Assembly: GCA_009731375.1 (NCBI GenBank)
Contig: BJOX01000234.1
Span: 37,804-101,803, forward strand
Origin: Paulinella micropora
Lineage: Eukaryota > Cercozoa > Imbricatea > Euglyphida
Reading direction: 5' to 3'
Length of the DNA: 64,000 nucleotides
The notes below the pieces were generated by a model, which saw nothing but the letters and a program-made list of their open reading frames with translations, made no database searches and was not told the origin of the DNA. This document shows, piece after piece, positions 31,589 through 43,385 of this stretch (the first letter of the stretch is position 1; each line of letters begins with the position of its first letter). The position numbers and the translations under genes are program-made.

Positions 31589-32320
31589 ATGCGATTCGAT
31601 ATCCAGCACGTCGAGCAGACCCTGTTGCTGGTAACTCACAGTCGTGGCAATGTTGCGCCTCCTTCTGAGTCCCAAGGCCAAAAGATCGACCCTCGCGATG
31701 AGGAAGTCAAGATTACTTACAACTTCTTGTCGGATCTGATCGAGGACTTTGTTCATGACCGTGCGAGAATGTACCCAGCCGGGGCAGCCCTTGACTGGGA
31801 TTCGAAAGAAGACATGAAGAAAAGACTTGTTGCCTTCGATCTCAAGGTCGATGTCATAAATGATGTGTTGCAGAAGTTTGCTCAAAACGTGGATCGGTGT
31901 CGTCGACTGACTGTTCTGGAACGGCTGGTGACTGTTCGTGCCGCCATTGAAGACGGACTCGTTGACGATCCAGACGAAAGCGTTGATTTGGCCCGTGCGG
32001 AGTCAGGTGTGATTGGTCTCAGTAGTGCATCGTCATCCATGTCTTCTGTGGATGGACCGCCAGATTACAATACACATTCATCCCAGAACCGCATTTTGCA
32101 TATCCCTCGCAGAAGACGCCGCCGAGGTGAGGCTTCTGCTTCTGACGGCGAGGACACTGACTGCATGGCACAGAGCGAAGCTGGAGACATTTCCGACAGT
32201 TCTGACATTGTTGTGTCTCAATTTACAGAATCAGCATCTACTGTCACATCCGAGTCAGTGCAGCAGTCTTTGATGCATCCTAAGCGCAGAGCTGCACGTG
32301 GAGCCCGGGCGTCCACATGA
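31589..32320 (+). CDS. Protein of unknown function, Ser/Arg-rich C terminus
   Basis: 243 codons from the first ATG. The frame is open a further 48 codons upstream without an ATG, so an upstream exon is possible. Residues 1-125 are predicted helical by eye and acidic/basic mixed (RFDIQHVEQTLLLV, KITYNFLSDLIEDFVHDRAR, VTVLERLV-type segments). The C-terminal half is low-complexity with a basic patch PRRRRRRGE and a final KRRAARGARA, suggesting a nuclear protein. I do not recognise a family. Confidence 0.55.
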   Translation: MRFDIQHVEQTLLLVTHSRGNVAPPSESQGQKIDPRDEEVKITYNFLSDLIEDFVHDRARMYPAGAALDWDSKEDMKKRLVAFDLKVDVINDVLQKFAQNVDRCRRLTVLERLVTVRAAIEDGLVDDPDESVDLARAESGVIGLSSASSSMSSVDGPPDYNTHSSQNRILHIPRRRRRRGEASASDGEDTDCMAQSEAGDISDSSDIVVSQFTESASTVTSESVQQSLMHPKRRAARGARAST

Positions 32321-33560
32321 AAGCTTCTGTTCTCTGAGGACATTCAGTCGGGGACTTCTTCTTCCTCCCAGCAAAACACAATGTAGTGCACGTTGTTTTT
32401 TAGTTTACTTTGACAGCTTTGATGATGGTTGTTCCTTCTTCAATTCAGATTCAAGATTTTCTGTTACTTTTTAGCTTCGTTCATTGTTACCAACCAGTCA
32501 TCGCTACAAGTTTTTGTAATCATTAAAATTCAAAAATATTATATATTTTTGTTTCATGGAAATTCATGCTTCGGATTTCTGTGTTTGTCCCATTGGAATG
32601 GTTCATTTTCCTTTTTCGCAGCACCTCACCTGTTGGTTTTTACAATTCAACCTGTTTGCAAGCTACCCTTCTTCAATCTTTACTCACGAGTTCCTGCACA
32701 AAGAACCCTGTCACGCTTTTCGTCCCTTCATTTCTTCTTTCCAGTCGTTGTTTGTAGCTAGGTTTTTTAATTTTCCAGCACGAGCTGAACTTGAAAAATA
32801 TGATATATTTTCTTCTTGTGAACATGAGTATGTTTTTCTTAATTACAAAAATGATATTTTACGCCTCAGGAGGGATAAATGAAGACGTACGTTGGCAGGT
32901 CTAAGTCGTACTAATCATATTCTAGATCTGTAAGTTTTTTTTTTTTTTTTTTTTTTTTTAAGCTAGTCTCTACTTGTCTAGTTTGTAGCAATCCAGTCAA
33001 ATTCCTCTGCCTTGTTTTATGCCATCTCTTTGCTCAGCCCAGACAAAATAAAAAGCGCCCTTTTCCGAAGTCTCTGGGCGGATGGCAATTTCTTTGTTCG
33101 TGGCACCCTATGCGGCAATTTTTTTGCATTTTTTTGAGAAGAGCACAGCAATATGGACAAAACCTGCATTCGAGGCGAGCATAGAAGGAAAGGGAAATGC
33201 AATAAGAGGCTAACAAATCATTTGATATCCACAATGTCTGTTACTAACGTTCGTAATAAAATACCTTGTTTGCTACTCAAGAAAAAGCGATAACAAAAGC
33301 TGAATAGGCAAAAGTACTTAGAAAAAGATACAAGCTCTGAGGACACAGAGAAGACTTAAGTAAGAGAAAAGAAAAACGTTCTGATGACATAGAGACCTGA
33401 AGAGAAAAGATAACATTTACATTTCAGGCTAAAGATATCTTAGGACGAAGGAAAATGCAATTATATTAAACAAACATCTCAAAACTCGGGATGTTATTGT
33501 TATTTGGTTTGATTTGCCGTTTTTTTATTTTGCGTTTCATTTTGGAGAGATGGAGTGAGT
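32321..33560. other. AT-rich spacer with a poly-T run
   Basis: Probable 3' UTR of the preceding gene, then spacer. T homopolymer at 32936-32960. No coding region supported. Confidence 0.5.
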
Positions 33561-33584
33561 TGATGTATATGTATGTGTGTGATG

Positions 33585-33966
<382 letters not shown>

Positions 33967-33982
<16 letters not shown>

Positions 33983-34001
33983 TCGAGAGAGAGAGAGCGA
34001 G

Positions 34002-34056
<55 letters not shown>

Positions 34057-34059
34057 TCT

Positions 34060-34108
<49 letters not shown>
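33967..34108. repeat. GA dinucleotide tract
   Basis: GA repeats with regular GATC/GAGATCTC interruptions. Confidence 0.97.
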
Positions 34109-34109
<1 letters not shown>

Positions 34110-34464
34110 CCCCCCGTTCGCTACTTGGAGAAAAACTCTCTGAATCTGTCGACGTATCTGGTCAACCATGACTTTTTTTTCTAATGTCACTTTTTCAGTA
34201 ATAAAAAAGGAAAGAGGGGGGGGGGGGGCCGCCATATATATACGATTCCGCTTAAATAACATACACTATATCATAATTTAGACCAAATATCGCACAACAT
34301 ATCCAAGCATAATCATTAATAACATTAATACTGAGCCGCCTAATATCCGATCAGTATCTCCTTTAATACGCTCAACTAGGTTCCTTCGATAAAGGTATGA
34401 CTTAATAGCTATACCTTTCACGTGGACGTTCCCTGAGTCCTTGTAAAATTGTTCTCTCAATAAA

Positions 34465-34720
34465 AACGAAGAAGAAGAAGAAGAAGAAGAAGAAGAAGAA
34501 GAAGAAGAAGGAGAAGAAGAAGAAGAGGAGGAAGAAGAAGAAGATGAAGAAGAAGAAGGAAGGAAAGAAAGAAAGAAAGAAGAAAGAAAGAAGAAGAAGA
34601 AGAAGAAGAAGAAGAAGAAGAAGAAGAAGAAGAAGAAGAGGAGGAGGAGGAGGAGGAAGAGAGAGAGAGAGGGGGGGGGAGGAAGTGTGTGTGAGAGAGA
34701 GAGAGACCCCTCCTACACCG

Positions 34721-34770
<50 letters not shown>

Positions 34771-35040
34771 CCCCCCCCCTCCCCCCCCNNNNNNNNNNTC
34801 TTCCTTCTTCTTCTTCTTCTTCTTCTTCTTCTTCTTCTTCTTTTTGTTCTTGTTCTTGTTCTTCTTCTTCCTCCTCCTCCTCCGTTCTTCCTCCTCCTTC
34901 TTCCTCCTCCTCCGGAGGAGGAGCAGGAAGAAGAAGAACAAGAACAAGAACAACAACAACAACAACAAGAAGAAGAAGAAGAAGAAGAAGAAAGAAAAAG
35001 AAGAAGAAAGAAGAAGAAGAAGAGGAGGAGGAGGAGAAGA
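34465..35040. repeat. GAA/GGA, C-homopolymer, CTT and AAG tracts with a 10-N gap
   Basis: Purine tract (34465-34705), C-run (34721-34788), N gap 34789-34798, CTT (34799-34915) and AAG (34920-35040). Sequence around the gap is a perfect inverted arrangement of purine and pyrimidine tracts (GAA..C-run..TTC..GAA). Confidence 0.95.
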
Positions 35041-35130
35041 TCATCATGTTGTGTTTGCCGTGTTGCTAGCTCTTAGCCAGCGGGGACGGTCGGCAGCCCG
35101 TGTGTCTAGAGCAAAGCGTGCGCGAGGTCC

Positions 35131-35876
35131 ATGGGAAACACCCCGCCCATCCCGAAAGCGGAGCCCGGTACGTATCTGCGTGTTTATCTATTTCATGCAT
35201 GTATGCATGTGGCATGTATGTATGTATGTATGTATGTATGTATGTATGTATGTATGCATGTTTGTGTAGGGCACTCTATTGTGCCGGGCAAGTGGCTGCT
35301 GGACCCCGACATCGAGATCACCTGCCCAAAGTGTGGCGACAAGATGGTCTACGACACACAAACACTCACACACACACAATGAGAACAACTCTCACGCGAC
35401 ACCGAGTGCGGCAGCAAGATGGAACAAACAACAACAACAGCAGCAACAACTAAACTACAACTACAACAACACACAGATTTGAAATTGTTCTCTCACTATT
35501 GCAATTTCTGAATCTGACTTTGACGTAAATGAGGACTCACTTTCGTGTTGTGGTGGTGGTGATGATGGCGGTGGCGATGGTGGTCGTTGCGTTGTGGTTG
35601 CTGTGTTGTTGTCCTTCTCTTTCTTCTTCTTCTTCTTCTTCTTCTTCTTCTTCTTCTTCTTCTTCTTCTTCTTCTTCTTCTTCTTCTTCTTCTTCTTCTT
35701 CCTCCTCCTCCTCCTCCTCCTCCTCCTCACCAGTTCTTTTTCTTCTTTTTCTTCTTTTTCTTCTTTTTCTTCAGTTCTTTTTCTTCAGTTCTTTTTCTTC
35801 TTTTTCTTCAGTTCTTTTTCTTCTTTTTCTTCTTCTTCTTCTTCTTCTTCTTCTTCTTCTTCTTCTTCTTCTTCTT

Positions 35877-35920
<44 letters not shown>

Positions 35921-36028
35921 GCTGCTGCTGCTACTACTACTACTACTACTACTACTGCTGCTACTACTACTACTACTTCTACTACTACCACTAATATACT
36001 ACACTGCTACTTCTACTACTAGTACTAG

Positions 36029-36090
<62 letters not shown>

Positions 36091-36118
36091 TTACTACCAC
36101 TACTGCTACTTCTACTAT

Positions 36119-36179
<61 letters not shown>

Positions 36180-36267
36180 GCTACTACTACTTCTGCTACT
36201 GCTGCTGCTGCTACTGCTACTACTACTACTACTACTACTACTGCTACTACTACTACTACTACTACTA

Positions 36268-36320
<53 letters not shown>

Positions 36321-36503
36321 TATGCTACGCATGCGTGCATGCATGTTTGCATGTATCTATGTATGCGTGCATGCATGTAGTAAATGTATGCCTGTCTGTC
36401 CACTGTGCTGCAGAACAAGTTCAACGAGACGTACCGCACTGCGCGTTTCACGGGCATCGAGACCAAGGCCATGTGCATCAAGTGCGGTTGGAAGGTGATG
36501 TAA
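35131..36503 (+). CDS. Small zinc-ribbon protein, three exons
   Basis: Exons 35131-35167, 35270-35346 and 36414-36503, with donors gtacgt and gtctac and acceptors gtgtag and gctgcag. Phases 1 and 0 match, giving 67 residues with an ATG in good context (gtccatggg). Two CxxC pairs, CPKC and CIKC, about 31 residues apart, could bind one zinc as a ribbon. The N terminus MGNTPP could be myristoylated (Gly2), an inference only. Intron 1 is an ATGT repeat. Intron 2, about 1.07 kb, is almost entirely CAA, CTT and CTA repeats. Reading through the second donor would give a low-complexity tail, which I reject. Family not recognised. Confidence 0.65.
35625..36330. repeat. CTT and CTA trinucleotide tracts
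   Basis: TTC (35625-35880) switching to TAC/TGC (35878-36325), within intron 2 of the zinc-ribbon gene. Confidence 0.97.
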
Positions 36504-36683
36504 GACCAAGGAAATGATACTACAATTGTGCACCACATGCAGTTGCATGGTGATGCACGGCGCTTCTCGTGCCACTTTTTCTGATCCCACTCCTCCCTCT
36601 CCTGCGTGTTGATGTTCATTCTGTATTTTTGTCCTCTACCTCTTCCTCCTCAACATCCTCCATCTTGTCTTTCTCCTCTTCGC

Positions 36684-36800
36684 CCTCGAGACCAAGACCG
36701 TGTGCACCGAATGCGGTTGCAAGGCATACTTTGGGCGCTTTTCCGGCCTCAAGACAAAACTGTGCGCGGCTTTGAGCTGTTGCATGGTGGATTTTTTTTA
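36684..36800 (+). other. Diverged second copy of the last zinc-ribbon exon
   Basis: cgagaccaagaccgtgtgca and ccgaatgcggttgcaaggca parallel cgagaccaaggccatgtgca and tcaagtgcggttggaaggtg of the real exon. Both are followed by a ttgcatggtg word. The copy preserves a CxxC (CTEC) but lacks an acceptor. Confidence 0.6.
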
Positions 36801-37835
36801 TATCTAATATCTAATATCTAATAATTAATACTACTTAATACTACTTTACGCAAATACTTTAATAAGAAAATACTCGCCACTCGTAGGGATTACCGGTAGT
36901 GGAAAGCGTAAGAGGTCACTTTGCTCGGTCGCGCGCAGGTTGTGACAATGCTGAAGCCCTCGTTTGTGCTTTGAATACAGTGCGAAAACACTGAGCAAGC
37001 TCCTGTCAAGTCATTGGTTCCAGTCATTCAGTGACGTGCCACTGTTTAGCGGAATATTATTGGCACGATAGCCTAGTACGATATTTAATAATCGATAACT
37101 GTAGTAACGATATGAAGACTGGAATACATAAAGTAGGGACTCCGTAGACTTCAGACCAAGGCTAACCGACAGACCGGAACGTTAAGTAATGCTGTCATTA
37201 TATATATACAGGATGGGCCGCTGCGGCATAATCACTTCCTAGGCTCCCCACCGAGCGCGCGAGAAGTCGAACTTACACCGCTGCCGACCGACCCGCCTCG
37301 GGATAGAATGCAAACACGAAGGTGATCTGAATGACGGTCGCACGGTCGCCGTACTCGTATCAATGAATTAAATAATATTTCAAGTTGGGCCACTTATTCA
37401 CCAACACTTACATTGTGTAAGATTTGAGTAACTTCAAGTTGTGCCATTCGCCAAGTAGTACTTATATCCACCCCCACCCGTTACCGTGGGCCCGAGATTA
37501 CACGCACCCTTGAACTTGAAGTGTTGAGTGATTTCGAATAATACAAATTCCCGCACTGCCCGGCTGAACAACTTGAAAGCTGTTGCACATTACTCATACG
37601 CCATATTACTCGTAACCACCCCGCACTTCCCCATTCCCGACTGAAACAGTTACTCATGACTGTTACCACATATGATCTGAATAAAAATATTTGCCGCTTT
37701 CCCGACTTCCCCCAGAACCGGCCCCTAGGCACGGTCATTCATCGTCCCCCCGACCTAGTGTCGGTCTATACTATCCCGATCTATACTAACCCAAGCGAAA
37801 AGTAATCCTTGCAACACCGCCCGCCTTGTGCGCTG
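36801..37835. other. Spacer
   Basis: AT-rich at first (atctaat triplicated near 36803), then mixed. No gene recognised. Confidence 0.5.
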
Positions 37836-39139
37836 CACCAACTCATAAGCAGATCTGATAAAGTTACATTTCTCCACATATTGGTCAGCCTCTGCTTTAT
37901 TGGTGGCTGGTACGACTGCGGTGGCTACTTTAGGGACAGAGTGATCCTTGGTAGGAATCCATCTCTTCCACGCCTCCTTGTGCAGTAACGCACCCACCAA
38001 CATTCTGAGCTTGGTCAGTACCTTGTCAGACTCGTCAATCACAGGACGAGTTTCTCCTGCCTTCGTAATGTTTTCTCCGTCTCACTCATCCCCTCCTCCA
38101 ACGCCTTCATTTCAGTCGAAAAAAATCAGTATACCCCTTGCATATTTTAACTGAAATTGGTTTTCATTTTCGCTATATATCGACTGCCTCCTGACCAGTC
38201 GCGAGGAGTCTGGCCCTTGCTCTTGGGTGTGCGTACTGGAGGTAACCCTCGCACTGTGTGCCATAAGAACGTTCCCAAATCAGAGCTTGGGTGTACACCC
38301 CAAAGATAGCATCAAGTAGGTCAAGGTGGGTACCCAAGCTTGATATGTTGCACCTTCTTCCTCTCATCTCCATTGGAGACCAGTTGCAGAGGAGCTGTGC
38401 GGTGTCTGGTAATGGGATATAGACATCCCCTTTAGTACGACGTACGTCGACTCCTCTCTCGTCTCAAATCATGAGGGATCCACACATAAGTGTCTTTCTC
38501 GGCCCCCATGCTGATATCAAATTCTTCTTTAGAGAGGTCGTAGTGGTCTTGCACCCACTGTTGATCCTCCTCTGAGATCTCCTCCCCATCAATCAAGTTT
38601 ATTATTTGTCGTCCATATGAGGCAATAAGACCTACACACAGATAGTAATAGAGAAGCTAGAAAAGCTCTCCTTGAGAAGTCGATAGTTAGTCGGATAGGT
38701 TCTCAGACCTACCTTTTGAGAACGATCAGAGATTTGCAAAAATACTCTGACGTATGTGTGAAATAGTGCAGATAAATGCACAAAATAGAAGGGTAGAGTG
38801 TTGTGCTCCTGTCCCTATGCTTGTTTGTGTTTTGTGTGTGTTCCTTCACTCCTCTGTCCACCTCCTTCTTCTTAGTCTCTGTGTGAGAACAGCAAGAATG
38901 ACAGAGAGTCTGTATCTGATGTCTCCTTGTGAGCACACAGATATGGTTTGGGCTAGAGGGTACGAGACACCTGCTTGAGTCCAATCAAACTGTTTGTTTT
39001 GCAAAAGAGCTATGAGGGTTCTGTGTTGGAGTATTTGTTTTTGTCTGACGTCCCCGTGTGAGACAGGTCAGTGAAAATTCGTTCTGGATGCCCGTGTGGC
39101 ACTGCAGAAAAAAATCAGCCTAGTGATGTGGACTCCAAA
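37836..39139 (-). pseudogene. Deleted gag and leader of a second Ty3-like copy
   Basis: Minus-strand frames at 37836-38042 and 38173-38373 correspond to gag of the intact element (for example LLHKEAWKRWIPTKDHSV is shared), with frame changes between them. Relative to the intact copy, the segment from about 26070 to 26620, holding the gag start, is missing, and everything downstream of about gag residue 360 is gone. The leader 38605-39139 matches 26622-27144. Confidence 0.85.
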
Positions 39140-39389
39140 TGTAATGCACCCAACGATAGCTCGTAGAAAAGTCGTGAATACAACCAAACATAGTCCTCAA
39201 AAATGAGAATGATGTCTCGTTCTATTAGCTCAATGAAGCCGAAAAGGAAAATGGCAACAGACCAGGAATAAAATGGCATCAGGTCCAATCCGGACAAATG
39301 ATACTGAAAAACAGTCTGGAAAAACTAGGTGCACCTGTCACCAGGAAAAGGGTACTTTTTTACCGGCTATCCGGGGGGTGATGCTTACA
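39140..39389 (-). repeat. LTR of the second Ty3-like copy
   Basis: Ends tgtaatgcacccaacgatag and gatgcttaca. It carries a roughly 14 bp insertion and more changes than the other two LTRs. Its 3' partner is absent. Confidence 0.88.
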
Positions 39390-39911
39390 GTAACTATATA
39401 CCCGACCCTGCGATATGTAGGCGCAGATAGGTAAATATGTGCTACTTTAATATACCCCGGTGTCAATCCAGACACTATAAGAGGCCGTTAATATTAATAA
39501 CCCTCTTAAGGGTGCCCGGAGGTTTGTAAATCCGGTCTCCCGTGGCTGTCATTTTTGAACGTTCTCATTTCTCAAGTGTTCGTTGGTGTTGCAGTATATA
39601 ACATAAAAGTCCATAGCTTGGTGATGACCCTGCCGATTTATTGTTTAGATAGTGCATAATGAATGTGTAACTTTGTGTGCATATTTTCCCAATAATTTTT
39701 TGTTTTCTGAACTGTTTTTGAGTTGTGTCTCTTTGCTGAAACAGACCCCCGCACCCAAATCTGATTGACTCATACCCTCGATGTACTCTGATGAGCCACC
39801 TGCTTTGCCTTTTTATTGCTGCAATGTTTGCATTGTCTTACACCAAATATTGACTGGTACTTTTGGGAACTTTATATTTCGGGAGTCTCACACTGTCATC
39901 TTCATGTCTGC
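39390..39911. other. Spacer with shared short words
   Basis: Begins with tacccgaccctgcgatat (also at 17498) and gtaggcgcagataggtaaat (also at 62370). No gene recognised. Confidence 0.5.
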
Positions 39912-39913
39912 AG

Positions 39914-40119
39914 AACATGCCATATCTGCCATGCGCATACTGTTCCATCCCTGTCAAGACCAATCCGCAAGCAATTCCTCCCTGGTGCACACCTGAGGTT
40001 ACCCAAGGTTGGCCTGAGAAAAATCCAATATTGACAAACAAAAGAGGGTCACACACATACATACATACATACATACATGTACATACATACATACGTACAT
40101 ACATACATACATACATACA

Positions 40120-40169
<50 letters not shown>

Positions 40170-40213
40170 TTATAGCTACTACATACATACATACATGAAT
40201 ACATACATATATA

Positions 40214-40268
<55 letters not shown>

Positions 40269-40518
40269 GCTACTGCTACTACATACATACATACATACAT
40301 GCATACATAGATACATGTACATACATACATACATACATACATACATACATGCACATACATGCAGGTCATGCCTGCATCAAAAATGTTTACATACACTCCG
40401 TGATCAGCACGTCTCCTCGCCTACCTCGATCCCTCCTCCTGCCCATCAGCCAGAGCCAGTCGAGAAGACAACCACGACTTACCTCGAATCGGATCTTTCC
40501 TCCACCCGCAAACGCTAA
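39914..40518 (+). other. Two exon-like fragments around microsatellites
   Basis: After tgtctgcag, 39914-40052 is open and Cys-containing (LPCAYCSIPVK, PWCTPEV). After catgcag, about 40366-40518 is open with SCLHQKCLHTLRDQH and stops at TAA 40516. They may be the last exons of a zinc-binding protein, but phase and upstream exons are not established. Confidence 0.25.
40053..40355. repeat. ACAT and CTA tracts
   Basis: CATA arrays and ACT arrays alternate twice. Confidence 0.97.
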
Positions 40519-41281
40519 AAATCTTTTACAGAATCTGACATGCAAACACGTGTAACGCGACAGGGTGAGACGATCATTTCAGTAACTCCTGCTCCTCTCC
40601 CTGCTGCTGGACTTGGGACTCTACCTGTTGATTGAAAGACTTGAGTTGAATCCATACTGGCAGCCCCCTGCCCTCGTTGTGTACATAAAAAGTCTACCAT
40701 GACATTGTTTAAACCATTACATGTGAGCGGAGGTGTAGGTCGTTTGATGCATTCTGTAATCACTGCAAAAAATGTCTCATTTCAACAATGTCTCACCTCC
40801 TAACCACAGCACACCTTCTGTTCGTTGAAAGACTCACAATCCAAAGCGCGCTCTATGTCTCTTCATACTGCTCAAACAGTCACTGCAGCTTTTCTTCCTG
40901 GCATTCGGTTCAAAAAATACTATACTATGCGTTGCATGGCCGGTGATTTGTCAACACTTTCTGGATAAAGTTTTCAGCGCTTCCCGTAGAGTGAGTATAA
41001 AATGAAAACAAAATAATATTATATATAGACAAAGACACTATATCTGTAATTATCGGCTGGTTTGGTACATCTGAACTGATTGCCGGATCGTGGTATCCTA
41101 CATTCCCATGTAGGCACGTTCACCGATCATTTTGCGACTCCAGATTAGCCTCTTAAAGGTTTTTATATATATAAGTGTGTTCGCATGCCAATTATTTGCT
41201 TGATGGTGATAGTTCATGGCCAATCAGCGTGGGATCCTTCGTCGGTGCTCTCCCCATCCGCGGTTCAGTCTCTTCGCCTTC
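40519..41281. other. Spacer and left edge of the GC-rich island
   Basis: AT-rich to about 41200, then a sharp rise in GC. No gene recognised. Confidence 0.5.
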
Positions 41282-41824
41282 TCACCGGCATTCTAACGAC
41301 GTGTACGCTACAAAGCAGAAGTCCGCGTTGCCGATGTAGCCGCCGTACGCCGCGTCGTACAAGTACGCGCGCGACAGCTCCAACCGGCCGCCGCCATCTT
41401 CAGTCCGTGACAGGCACGACCAGTACATGGACTGGTCCAGCACGGCGCCATCGGCTGTGCTAGAGATCTTCAGCGCCCACGAGTAGTCGATGGCACACTC
41501 AAACGTGCGCAGGCCGCACACGAAAGTCACGGCCAGCGGCACCTCGCACGCGGGGCCGGCATAGCCGCTCGCGCACGTGCACACGGGCGTACCGCCCGCG
41601 AACAACGGACCACACACGCCCTTGTTGCTGCACGACGGGTCGTCTTGTCCCGCCAGCCCCCGGCACGTCACGCACTGCGGCTCGGTCGCACTGACACTCG
41701 AGAGGTCGAAATAGCCGCCGTTGCACGCGCACCGGCGCGGGCCGACGTTCCCCAACGGAATCTGCCCAGCATTGGACGGGCAGACTGCTGTTGCCACGGG
41801 CAAACACCACCACGCCAGCCACAT
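41282..41824 (-). CDS. Secreted protein with an EGF-like module
   Basis: 180 codons. The ATG at 41822-41824 lies in an 8 bp word (cacatctg) that is repeated on the other side of a 10-N gap, so the true start is clear once the gap is seen as an overlap. The N terminus is hydrophobic (WLAWWCLPVATAV), a likely signal peptide. A Cys-rich middle contains an EGF-like core (CSNKGVCGP ... CTCASGYAGPAC, about residues 70-105). The last 70 residues have four more Cys and no membrane span, so the product is probably extracytoplasmic. Ends TGA. Confidence 0.7.
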   Translation of the reverse strand: MWLAWWCLPVATAVCPSNAGQIPLGNVGPRRCACNGGYFDLSSVSATEPQCVTCRGLAGQDDPSCSNKGVCGPLFAGGTPVCTCASGYAGPACEVPLAVTFVCGLRTFECAIDYSWALKISSTADGAVLDQSMYWSCLSRTEDGGGRLELSRAYLYDAAYGGYIGNADFCFVAYTSLECR

Positions 41825-41827
41825 CTG

Positions 41828-41837
41828 NNNNNNNNNN
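41828..41837. other. 10-N gap (probably an unmerged overlap)
   Basis: Flanked by cacatctg on both sides. Confidence 0.8.
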
Positions 41838-42233
41838 CACATCTGCGCACAACTCTACAGCACGCACGGCGGGAAGGAAAAATGGGGAAGGGGGGGAGGA
41901 GAAGGGGCGGACAGCAGCCTTTGGCGTGAACCAAAAAAAAGACAGACAACGTCGGACCGTTTTCCTTTGTTACAAAGATCCAGAGACGCAGACGAATTTT
42001 TTTTTGGCGCGGGGAGGAAAGGGGAGGAGGGGGCCCAAGCTTGGTTCCGACGGTCATGCCCGGCAGTGCAAGAAACAAGGCCTCGGGGGGAGATTCCTTT
42101 CTTGTTGTGCCCTTTTCCCGCCCCCAGCCGGTGCTTGGGCGGCTGTTGCCAAAAAAAAGATTCAAGAAAGGAACAAGAACAAATAGCCCCCTCCCCCCAA
42201 AAAAGGGGACAACGGGGCCGAGGGAAAAAAAAG

Positions 42234-43385
42234 ATGTCAAACGCCGCGCCCAAACACCACTACATTGCGGCTGCGATGCTGTCCGCACTAACCTCAGTCT
42301 CGGCCGACTGCCTACCCACGATCTTCGCTGCCTGCAACCTAAAGCCCGTAGACCTCATACAGGCGCTGGACCCGGCCCGAACAGACTCCCCGGTCAACGT
42401 CCAATCAGCCGAAAGGTTAAACACAGAATTGTTGGAGAATCACATCGATTGCTGCCAGCGCCTGGTCCTGGGTGTTCAGGACTGCTCGTACAAATGTACG
42501 GCGCCTCGCCCTGAAATCGTCGTCAGCGTGCCGGCCCAGAAATTCCACTGCCCCAGGCTCGAGATTAGCTGCACTCTCTGGCAAGTAGCAGAGGTTGCCG
42601 TGCTGGTGATCAGGGCTACGTTCAGGGCCCCCAACAGGTGGACGGACCTGCAGGTCTACCCTAGGCGCCTCAGGGGCCTAACCCCCAATCCCCGCAACCT
42701 GGCGCAGCACGCCCTAGCCCACATAGCGTCCTTGGACGACGGTGCGGACCCCCGCATCCACAGCGGCTTCTTGCACGCGGTGCGCTGTTGCGCCATCAAC
42801 CGATGCCTAGACAGACTGCAGAAGACCAAGTGGGACAAGCTGTGGTGCCTAGGCATGTCGCTCGGGGGTGCGCTGTGTACGCTCACGGCCCTCGTGGCCA
42901 CCGACCTGTTTGCGGGCCAGCACGTGCACTGCATGAGCCTGGGCGCGCCCCAGGTTGGCGGCAACCAGTGCGCCAATACCCTGTTATTGAAGCGCTTGGG
43001 CCTCGGCACAGAAGAGGCACAAAGGAGCTGGACCCGCCTTTTCAAGGACAACGATCGTATCTGCCGTTTGCCGGGAGAAATCTGGGGGCTCGGCTTTTAT
43101 CAGCACCCGCAGCCAATTTCTGTCTATCCCCACTACCGGGCGGTCAACATGCAAAGCTTGGACATCCAGACTGCCTGGACAAGATTCGACGCGTGCGTGC
43201 GCGTGGCTATGGCACAGCAAGACGACGAGTATAGCCATCACGCGGTCTACGCGAGTTGCCTCATGATTCTGCCGCTGCTCAAGTCAGTGCACCACCGCCG
43301 CCGCCAACGCGACCCGACAGACAGAGAGAAAGAAAAAGCAAAAACTGCAGAAAAAGAAACACATACAGTCAAAAAGAAAAGTTAA
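42234..43385 (+). CDS. Class-3 (fungal-type) lipase-like alpha/beta hydrolase
   Basis: 383 codons, ATG at 42234, stop TAA. It has the nucleophile elbow GMSLGG (Ser209) and an upstream RIHSGFLHAV block typical of lipase class 3. Candidate acid: Asp272 or 274 in KDNDRICRLP. Candidate base: His335 or 336 in YSHHAVY. So the triad is complete by motif. A short hydrophobic, Ala-rich N terminus with Cys could be a weak signal peptide. The last 35 residues are a Lys/Arg/Glu tail. Expected activity is acyl-ester hydrolysis of lipids. The upstream spacer contains TTTGGCGCGGGG at 42003, an E2F-like word. Confidence 0.8.
   Translation: MSNAAPKHHYIAAAMLSALTSVSADCLPTIFAACNLKPVDLIQALDPARTDSPVNVQSAERLNTELLENHIDCCQRLVLGVQDCSYKCTAPRPEIVVSVPAQKFHCPRLEISCTLWQVAEVAVLVIRATFRAPNRWTDLQVYPRRLRGLTPNPRNLAQHALAHIASLDDGADPRIHSGFLHAVRCCAINRCLDRLQKTKWDKLWCLGMSLGGALCTLTALVATDLFAGQHVHCMSLGAPQVGGNQCANTLLLKRLGLGTEEAQRSWTRLFKDNDRICRLPGEIWGLGFYQHPQPISVYPHYRAVNMQSLDIQTAWTRFDACVRVAMAQQDDEYSHHAVYASCLMILPLLKSVHHRRRQRDPTDREKEKAKTAEKETHTVKKKS

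Noticed and set aside
35347-35453. Read-through of the second zinc-ribbon exon into Thr/Asn repeats
   Set aside because: Splicing to the exon at 36414 is in phase and restores a paired CxxC motif.
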